From: Gordoniibacillus chartarius
GTDB lineage: Bacteria; Bacillota; Bacilli; Paenibacillales; NBRC-103111
Direction: 5' to 3'
DNA: 48,944 bases
Assembly (NCBI RefSeq): GCF_042432825.1
Contig: NZ_JBHLWN010000120.1
Coordinates: 1 to 48,944 of the forward strand
A program made the translations under genes and the position numbers. Below are positions 44,494 to 48,944 of the stretch, piece after piece (position 1 is the stretch's first letter; every line of letters begins with the position of its first letter). The notes beneath the pieces are model-generated. The model did no database searches, was not told where the DNA came from, and saw nothing but the letters and a program-made list of their open reading frames with translations.

Positions 44494-44527
44494 CCTTCGC
44501 TGTGATTCCGGCATCCGGAAGCGCTCC

Positions 44528-45793
44528 TCACCTCGCAAGCTCCCGCACCGCCTTCAGCCCAAGCTCCACTTCCTCCGGAGTATTATAAATACCCGGTGTG
44601 AAACGAGCGTAGCTCACCTGATACGGCGAAGACGTCGCAATGATCTTCTTCTCTTTGAGCCGGTTCACCGTTTGCTCGGTCGTATACCCCTGAACCTCGA
44701 ACGCGACGATCCCCGAGGACAGCTCGCCCTGCATCGGCGTATGCACCGTAACACCGTTAATTTCCCGCAACCCTTCCTTAGCCTGCCGATGCAGCTCCGC
44801 CACTCTGCTGCGAATGCGGAGCTTTCCGATCGATTCCACCCAATCGAAAGCGTCTTTGAGCGCCCAGCGATGCTCGAGGGAATGAAAGCCCCCCGGGGTC
44901 ATTTGCAGCCCGTCCATCTTCTCCGGCCTTGGCAATCCGAATGTCATCGCATCCATGACGTACGTAAAGCTCGGGATCGTCGGCCGCATCATCTGCCAAG
45001 CTTCCTCCGTAGCCGCGATCAGGCCGGTCCCGCGGGGACCGTACAGCCACTTGTGGCAGCCGGCGACAAACACATCGCAGCCAAGCTCGCCAAACTCCTC
45101 CGTTTCGATTCCGAAGCCGTGTACGCCGTCTACGACGACCCAGATACGCCGTTCCTCGTCCCGCTCCCGATTCATCGCCTTGACCGCACGGCAAATTTTC
45201 GCAATCGGAAGCTTGAGTCCCGTACTGGAATGCACCCAGGTTAACGCCAATATTTTCGTACGCTCCGTAATGGCTCCGGTAACCGATTCAACGATCAGCT
45301 CCTCAGTTAACCGGCTCAAGTCCTTGTACAATTCGACAAACCGGCGTTTTCCCCCCGCCCGCTCCGCTGCCAGCCGTATCGCTTCCAGATGACTGTAATG
45401 ATCATGCTGGGTCGCGATGACCTCGTCACCCGGACCTAGCTTAAATCCATGGTAAACCAGTCCGAGCCCCATGGTCGTGCTGTCGGTTAGGGCTATCCGC
45501 CCAGGGTCGTCCACCCCCAAATACCGCGCCGCGGCAATCCGCACCGATTGCGAATACTGATTCTCGTGATCCAGCACGTATGAAACCGGATCGCTGTCCA
45601 GCTTGTCCCGATAACGAACAATAGCTTCCCTCACCGGCTTCGGGTGGGAAGCTATAAATTGTGACGCACCTAAATGTATGTAATCCGTAGATAGCTCGAA
45701 TTGCCGACGAACCGTATCCCAGTTCCATGTTCCGTCGTGATCGTCCGACGCTTTCCTTGCTGCCCGCTCCTGAACTGGAGAAACGATTTCCAT
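44528..45793 (-). CDS. Class V aminotransferase (isopenicillin-N epimerase/cysteine desulfurase-like)
   Basis: A 421-residue PLP enzyme. The Schiff-base Lys is K248 in VFVAGCHKWLYGPRGTG; the cofactor pocket shows VVDGVHGFG (D222, H225) and TDSTTMGLGLVYHGF. The relation to EgtE and isopenicillin-N epimerases is closer than to SufS, but the substrate cannot be told. A TTG upstream lies in the Shine-Dalgarno GGGAGGG, so the ATG at 45793, 8 bases after it, is chosen. The gene lies 95 bp after the PilZ gene with no terminator between, so the riboswitch may also control it. A TTCCGG/CCGGAA hairpin without T-run lies after the stop (44505-44519). Confidence 0.88.
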   Translation of the reverse strand: MEIVSPVQERAARKASDDHDGTWNWDTVRRQFELSTDYIHLGASQFIASHPKPVREAIVRYRDKLDSDPVSYVLDHENQYSQSVRIAAARYLGVDDPGRIALTDSTTMGLGLVYHGFKLGPGDEVIATQHDHYSHLEAIRLAAERAGGKRRFVELYKDLSRLTEELIVESVTGAITERTKILALTWVHSSTGLKLPIAKICRAVKAMNRERDEERRIWVVVDGVHGFGIETEEFGELGCDVFVAGCHKWLYGPRGTGLIAATEEAWQMMRPTIPSFTYVMDAMTFGLPRPEKMDGLQMTPGGFHSLEHRWALKDAFDWVESIGKLRIRSRVAELHRQAKEGLREINGVTVHTPMQGELSSGIVAFEVQGYTTEQTVNRLKEKKIIATSSPYQVSYARFTPGIYNTPEEVELGLKAVRELAR

Positions 45794-45888
45794 AACGATG
45801 TACCCTCCCAAGGCTGTTCCGCCACATGTCCTGACCTATTTTCCCTGGGCTGGGCTATCCTTATGCACCGCAATCGCTGCCGTTTCCG

Positions 45889-46638
45889 TTACGCTCGCGC
45901 CGCTTTGGCTTGAGCCTTCGCTTGATTCAGCGCTTCCCGCTTCTTGTTCTCTTCCTTTGTCCGGTAATATGTCTCCACCTGCTGCTTCAACACATACGCC
46001 CTCAGACTGTTCATCTGATCCGCGGACATATTCGTAAACTGCGCTCCGTAATAGTAGCCGTACTCCTTCTTTTCGCGGCGCACGATTTCCGCCTGGATCG
46101 GCACTGTACTGCTCAGCTTCATCTCCATCTCCAGCTGTGTCGCATTCGCCAGCTCAAAATGACCGAACATGGAGAACCCGATCCCGCTTATCGAGATGTT
46201 ATTGATCGTCAGATTCACCGGCTCTTCCAGCTCGCGGCGCTCCTGCGACTTCGCTTCCGTAATCGCCTGAAGCAGGCCTTCCTCCGCCACTTCAATCCGC
46301 GGGTGCTCCCGGCGTTCCGCGAATTTATTATTATTTTCCGGCGGATTCAAGATAATGAGCGAACCGTTGGCCTTCGCCACGACATGCGACTCGAACACAT
46401 GAATGCCCCCGGTGGAATAAATCGTAATCTTCACCTTGTCGCCAAGATTAAACGATTTCAGGTCGGACATTTCTACCTCGATGATATCGCCTTCGACATA
46501 GGTCAGCTGGCCTGTGGAGACGTAGTCCTTCTTCATGACGACCGTGTTGCTGTTCAATTTGATTCCGAACGGATTTGGCTTATTGCCCGACATAGTTTTC
46601 ACGCTTCTTTGGATTGGTGGGGTTGGAACAGCTGACAT
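45889..46638 (-). CDS. PilZ domain protein (YcgR-like c-di-GMP receptor)
   Basis: 249 residues. An N-terminal beta domain (about 28-100, LNSNTVVMKKDYVSTGQLTYVEGDIIEVEM...) of the YcgR/flagellar brake kind is followed by a PilZ domain (about 108-225) with an intact c-di-GMP signature: R110-xxx-R114 (RREHPR) and N147-x-S-x-x-G152. The C-terminus is a charged helix. In relatives the protein slows the flagellar motor or adjusts other surface functions when c-di-GMP is high. An upstream TTG lies in a leader; the ATG at 46638 has AGAGGTGG 7 bases before it. Its mRNA leader holds a c-di-GMP-I riboswitch with a terminator, so it is a two-level c-di-GMP unit. Confidence 0.9.
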   Translation of the reverse strand: MSAVPTPPIQRSVKTMSGNKPNPFGIKLNSNTVVMKKDYVSTGQLTYVEGDIIEVEMSDLKSFNLGDKVKITIYSTGGIHVFESHVVAKANGSLIILNPPENNNKFAERREHPRIEVAEEGLLQAITEAKSQERRELEEPVNLTINNISISGIGFSMFGHFELANATQLEMEMKLSSTVPIQAEIVRREKKEYGYYYGAQFTNMSADQMNSLRAYVLKQQVETYYRTKEENKKREALNQAKAQAKAARA

Positions 46639-46660
46639 TGGGTAACCACCTCTCTTCTTC

Positions 46661-46707
46661 AAAATAAAAACCCGGACCAGATCCTCTTGTTGAGGATCTG
46701 CCCGGTT
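46661..46707 (-). terminator. Riboswitch expression platform: intrinsic terminator before the PilZ gene
   Basis: On the minus strand CAGATCCTC and GAGGATCTG form a perfect 9-bp stem around AACAA, extended by AACCGGG/TCCGGGTT with a bulge, followed by TTTTATTTT. It lies between the aptamer and the start codon. GGTTACCGAAG at the aptamer 3' end can pair with CTTCGTAACC at 46703-46712, which overlaps the outer terminator arm, offering a switch. Confidence 0.88.
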
Positions 46708-46729
46708 ACGAAGAAACGGCAGCTACGCC

Positions 46730-46821
46730 ATACTTCGGTAACCAGGCGATCATGACTCGTTTGAGCTTTAGACCCTCGGCTTTGCGTCCTTACCTTTCGG
46801 TAAGTTTGCCATTATCGGTAT
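46730..46821 (-). ncRNA. Cyclic-di-GMP-I (GEMM-I) riboswitch aptamer
   Basis: On the minus strand the leader shows the class I pattern: GGCAAAC, a hairpin ACC-GAAA-GGT with the GNRA tetraloop, the hallmark GGACGCAAAGCC (46789-46778), then GGTCTAAAG, a hairpin, and ATGATCGCCTGGTTACCG. ATAC and GTAT ends close P1. It is placed downstream of a good promoter and upstream of a terminator and a PilZ gene. Whether c-di-GMP turns expression on or off is not clear from the sequence. Confidence 0.9.
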
Positions 46822-46872
46822 TCATATTTCATTCGACAAGTTATTAGGCATCCTGAACTAGATTGTACTGTA

Positions 46873-46901
46873 AGTATACCTACTGCAAGTCACAAATTCA
46901 A
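46873..46901 (-). promoter_or_regulatory. Sigma-A promoter of the riboswitch-PilZ transcript
   Basis: On the minus strand TTGAAT (46901-46896), a 17-bp spacer and TATACT (46878-46873). It gives a leader of about 230 nt containing the aptamer and terminator. Just upstream, ATTTTATA/TATAAAAT arms (46915-46944) make a weak AT hairpin after the glucosaminidase stop. Confidence 0.7.
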
Positions 46902-46956
46902 TCGATTCAAAGAAATTTTATAGTAATTTGATCCTATATAAAATGTGCATGCTGCG

Positions 46957-47628
46957 CTATTGACCGCCGCCTGTCAGCCTCCGCAGCACGGTGCCGAATT
47001 CAGCCCAGGTTAAGGGGGCATCCGGGTCGTGCGGCTGATTGATCAAGCCCTGCCGGGACAGCCATTGCATAGCCTCCTGCTTCCAATCCGTTACCGGCGC
47101 CGTCGGGGCCGAACCTGTCGAAATGGCTTGCATTTGTTCGCCGATCCGCAAAATATCTTGCCCATATGTCGTCCCCGGTACGGCCCACTTGCCGTTCAAA
47201 TCCTCCCAGTTCGGTGCCGTCCCCCGCAGGCCCGCCGATTGCAAAATCGAGAACCGCGGATCGACGAGCGTCGTCCCCGCCGGAAGCGGCGCCGCCGTCG
47301 CGTACCCGTACAGGTGCTGAATTTGAGCCTCGATACCTAGCTCCGGAGTCGGGAAGGAGGCCCCCGCTTCCGTACGCGACGTACTTCCCAAGCCGGCAAA
47401 ATTGTTCTGCGACGCGTTCACCGAACCGCCGAACCGCCAATAATTCGTTTCCAAAATCGATTGTGCGAAGGCGAGGTCCCCGCGCACATGGTATCTGCGC
47501 CCAATGGATAAATACAATTCTGCATAATCAGGAGCTGATGGGTTCACACTGCGAACATATTGGCGCATTTGATCGGCGGTCATGGTAGGTGCGCCAAGGA
47601 TCGGCGTCCCGCTGCCAACATATGCCAT
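46957..47628 (-). CDS. Glucosaminidase domain protein (GH73-like), no signal peptide
   Basis: 223 residues. The N-terminal part matches the endo-beta-N-acetylglucosaminidase domain: SIGRRYHVRGDLAFAQSILETNYWRFGGSVNASQNNFAGLGSTSRTEAGASFPTPELGIEAQIQHLYGYA. E60 (QSILETNY) is the likely catalytic acid. The C-terminal 40 residues (TDWKQEAMQWLSRQGLINQPHDPDAPLTWAEFGTVLRRLTGG) resemble a half SLH-like helix pair often seen in Paenibacillus phage-like hydrolases. There is no signal peptide or membrane segment, so export would need lysis or a holin. AGGGGGAA lies 6 bases before the ATG. A TATAAT on the minus strand at 47769-47764 may belong to its promoter. Confidence 0.8.
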   Translation of the reverse strand: MAYVGSGTPILGAPTMTADQMRQYVRSVNPSAPDYAELYLSIGRRYHVRGDLAFAQSILETNYWRFGGSVNASQNNFAGLGSTSRTEAGASFPTPELGIEAQIQHLYGYATAAPLPAGTTLVDPRFSILQSAGLRGTAPNWEDLNGKWAVPGTTYGQDILRIGEQMQAISTGSAPTAPVTDWKQEAMQWLSRQGLINQPHDPDAPLTWAEFGTVLRRLTGGGQ

Positions 47629-47772
47629 AGCATTTTCCCCCTCATGTTGAGTTAGAGTTATCCCCTGCTAGTTTATGCACAGCCTTCGGAATCCGTACGG
47701 GCAGCTGCCCAGCCCAGCTGAAAGCTTGCGCAGCCGCGGCTCTTCCCCTATGATTAGTGGAAGATTATACCC

Positions 47773-47876
47773 TGTTGATAACGATTATCCACAAGGTTGT
47801 CCACAACATGTTAACAACGAATGCTTGTTCGTGGATTATCCACATGGGGATAAATCAGGATGAGGAGTTGTCCACA
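47773..47876. promoter_or_regulatory. DnaA-box cluster upstream of tadA
   Basis: Two perfect TTATCCACA boxes (47785-47793 and 47836-47844) and two TTGTCCACA one-mismatch boxes (47797-47805 and 47868-47876) on the plus strand. A one-mismatch TTATCAACA lies on the minus strand (47773-47781). That is five boxes in 104 bp in the divergent region between the glucosaminidase gene and tadA. The last overlaps the tadA start region. dnaA and dnaN are not in the window, so this is not called oriC. Confidence 0.8.
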
Positions 47877-47877
47877 C

Positions 47878-48342
47878 GTGGAGAACGAGAACCACGAGTT
47901 TTGGATGAGAGAGGCGATCGCCGAAGCCCGCAAAGCCGAAGCGCTGCGCGAAGTACCTATCGGAGCTGTCATCGTGAAGAATGGAGCGATTATCGGGAGA
48001 GGCCATAACCTCCGGGAAACCTCCAAGGATCCTACGCTGCATGCGGAAATGATAGCGATCCGCGAAGCCAGCGAGCGGCTGGATGCCTGGAGATTGCTCG
48101 ACTGTACGCTGTACGTCACGCTCGAGCCGTGCCCGATGTGCGCCGGGGCCATCGTCCAATCGCGTCTGCCGCGGGTCGTATTCGCTTCCCCCGATCCGAA
48201 GGCGGGATGCGCCGGCACGCTGATGAATTTGCTGGAGGAATCCCGGTTTAACCATCGGGCGGAAGTCATCGGCGGGGTGCTTCAAGAGGAGTGCTCGGCG
48301 ATGCTGTCAGGGTTCTTTCGAGCGCTGCGGGGCAAAGTCTGA
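47878..48342 (+). CDS. tadA: tRNA-specific adenosine deaminase
   Basis: Deaminates A34 to inosine in tRNA-Arg(ACG). 154 residues with the zinc site H55-AE57 (LHAEM) and PC85-PMC88 (TLEPCPMCAGA); further FDPKAGCAGTLMNLL-like SPDPKAGCAGTLMNLL and FNHRAEV are typical TadA. Two starts are possible. GTG at 47878, with AGGAG 10 bases upstream, gives the usual N-terminus (ENENHEFWMREAI). ATG at 47860 has a weaker site. The GTG is preferred. Confidence 0.96.
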   Translation: MENENHEFWMREAIAEARKAEALREVPIGAVIVKNGAIIGRGHNLRETSKDPTLHAEMIAIREASERLDAWRLLDCTLYVTLEPCPMCAGAIVQSRLPRVVFASPDPKAGCAGTLMNLLEESRFNHRAEVIGGVLQEECSAMLSGFFRALRGKV

Positions 48343-48381
48343 AGGTGCGGGGCCTTACCCTCGACAACCGGCTTTGCTCTA

Positions 48382-48410
48382 TTGCATCAGCGCTTGAATC
48401 GTGCTATATT
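48382..48410 (+). promoter_or_regulatory. Promoter of tRNA-Arg
   Basis: TTGCAT (48382-48387), a 17-bp spacer and TATATT (48405-48410); the tRNA starts 12 bp after the -10. Confidence 0.7.
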
Positions 48411-48421
48411 ATTTTTGCTAT

Positions 48422-48496
48422 GCGCCCGTAGCTCAGCAGGATAGAGCGACAGTTTCCTAAACTGTGCGTCCCGGGTTCGAGTCCCGGCGTGGCGCG
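48422..48496 (+). tRNA. tRNA-Arg (anticodon CCT)
   Basis: The D stem GCTC/GAGC, anticodon stem ACAGT/ACTGT with loop TTCCTAA, and T stem CCGGG/CCCGG with TTCGAGT are all intact. The acceptor 5' arm GCGCCCG faces CG-T-GGCGC: it pairs fully only if T48490 is bulged out. CCA is not encoded. It may be functional with a bulge, contain a sequencing error, or be decaying. Confidence 0.8.
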
Positions 48497-48555
48497 CGTT
48501 CCCCACAAAGCTTTGTGTCGTGAACTGTAGACATGAACTCGGACTGTTGGCTTGG

Positions 48556-48579
48556 AATGACAATGACAATGACAATGAC
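48556..48579. repeat. (AATGAC)4 microsatellite
   Basis: Four perfect tandem copies of the hexamer AATGAC directly before the terminator arm that follows tRNA-Arg. Confidence 0.9.
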
Positions 48580-48617
48580 AGCCCTCTCGCAGATTGGATC
48601 ATGCGGGAGGGCTTTTT
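48580..48617 (+). terminator. Rho-independent terminator after tRNA-Arg
   Basis: AGCCCTCTCGCA pairs with TGCGGGAGGGCT (one mismatch) around a 10-nt loop, followed by TTTTT. It ends the transcript about 85 nt after the tRNA. Confidence 0.93.
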
Positions 48618-48734
48618 GTATGCGAATCGATCCACGCAATGGGCAAGCCCTTAACCCCGGTTTACGGTTTGCTATGATATTGTAGTAGAGGCCGGCATTC
48701 TCGGATCCCGGCGTTTATCGCCTATTTTACAGAC

Positions 48735-48763
48735 TTGCCGAGCGAATAAAATCGCGCTATAAT
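48735..48763 (+). promoter_or_regulatory. Promoter of tRNA-Pro
   Basis: TTGCCG (48735-48740), a 17-bp spacer and a perfect TATAAT (48758-48763), 30 bp before the tRNA. Confidence 0.82.
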
Positions 48764-48793
48764 ATCCATTGTCTTCACAATAACGTTTACTTC

Positions 48794-48867
48794 CGAGACG
48801 TGGCTCAGCTTGGTAGAGCGCTTGGTTCGGGACCAAGAGGTCGCAGGTTCGAATCCTGTCGTCTCGA
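48794..48867 (+). tRNA. tRNA-Pro (anticodon CGG)
   Basis: Complete cloverleaf of 74 nt: acceptor CGAGACG/CGTCTCG, D stem GCTC/GAGC, anticodon stem CTTGG/CCAAG with loop TTCGGGA, T stem GCAGG/CCTGT (one G-T pair) with TTCGAAT, discriminator A. CCA is not encoded. Confidence 0.96.
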
Positions 48868-48886
48868 TATTGATTTACTTAGGATG

Positions 48887-48920
48887 GAGCTGTCCCAAAA
48901 GCAGCTTTTGGAACACCCTC
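48887..48920. repeat. Insertion-sequence-end-like inverted repeat
   Basis: CCAAAAG (48895-48901) and CTTTTGG (48905-48911) pair around CAG. The flanks GAGCTGTC and AACACCCTC give arms that resemble IS terminal repeats of the type GAGGGTGTTCCAAAAG. No transposase is present before the window end, so it may be a solo end, a small element, or a hairpin after tRNA-Pro (no T-run follows). Confidence 0.4.
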
Positions 48921-48944
48921 AGCAAGAAAATAAGTAGATTTTCG

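Noticed and set aside
47773..47876. Chromosomal oriC
   Set aside because: No dnaA, dnaN or rpmH in view, and no AT-rich unwinding element of typical length beside the boxes; called only a DnaA-box cluster.

Overview
The window looks like a chromosomal segment of a spore-forming, GC-rich member of the Bacillota, most probably Paenibacillaceae (Paenibacillus, Cohnella or a relative). This rests on sporulation genes (spoIIQ, spoIID, spoIIR), S-layer homology domains, strong AGGAGG-type ribosome binding sites, and a gene order matching the B. subtilis upp-glyA-ywlG-rpiB-ywlE-mntP-ywlC-spoIIR-prmC-prfA region next to the atp operon. Nearly all genes are on the minus strand, so the text below runs right to left within each operon. 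The genus is inference; no 16S gene is present.

Layout. 1-4.1 kb: envelope and sporulation cluster spoIIQ, spoIID, murA and a DUF1146 membrane protein. 4.0-6.7 kb: a surface subtilisin with three PPC-like segments and three SLH domains. 6.9-17.7 kb: an 11-gene nuoABCDHIJKLMN operon without nuoEFG, with a clear promoter and terminator. 17.7-20.0 kb: a parS-like palindrome, an orphan intergenic stretch, and a GntR regulator paired with a DUF5808-type membrane protein. 20.3-27.6 kb: the complete F1Fo ATP synthase operon (atpZ-like, atpI, B, E, F, H, A, G, D, C). 27.7-29.5 kb: upp and a UDP-GlcNAc 2-epimerase. 30.0-30.6 kb: a perfectly phased array of 52-bp hairpin repeats. 30.7-35.7 kb: glyA, ywlG-type gene, rpiB, arginine phosphatase, mntP and sua5. 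35.9-36.5 kb: grpB-like gene on the plus strand. 36.5-37.4 kb: spoIIR. 37.6-40.4 kb: a plus-strand three-gene cassette (ECF-like sigma factor, GyrI-like/pentapeptide fusion, C39/BtrH-like protein). 40.9-45.8 kb: prmC, prfA, ychF and a class V aminotransferase. 45.9-46.9 kb: a PilZ protein under a cyclic-di-GMP-I riboswitch. 47.0-48.9 kb: glucosaminidase, a DnaA-box cluster, tadA, tRNA-Arg(CCT) and tRNA-Pro(CGG).

The genes serve energy conservation (complex I-like proton pump and ATP synthase), cell-wall precursor synthesis, forespore engulfment and sigma-E activation, nucleotide, serine and tRNA metabolism, and translation termination. The most unusual items are the 52-bp array, the sigma/GyrI-pentapeptide/BtrH-like cassette, the riboswitch-PilZ unit (both RNA and protein would sense the same second messenger), the DnaA-box cluster before tadA, and long Ala/Gly-rich expansions in NuoC, NuoD, SpoIIR and PrmC. 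All calls come from reading the sequence; no database search was run.
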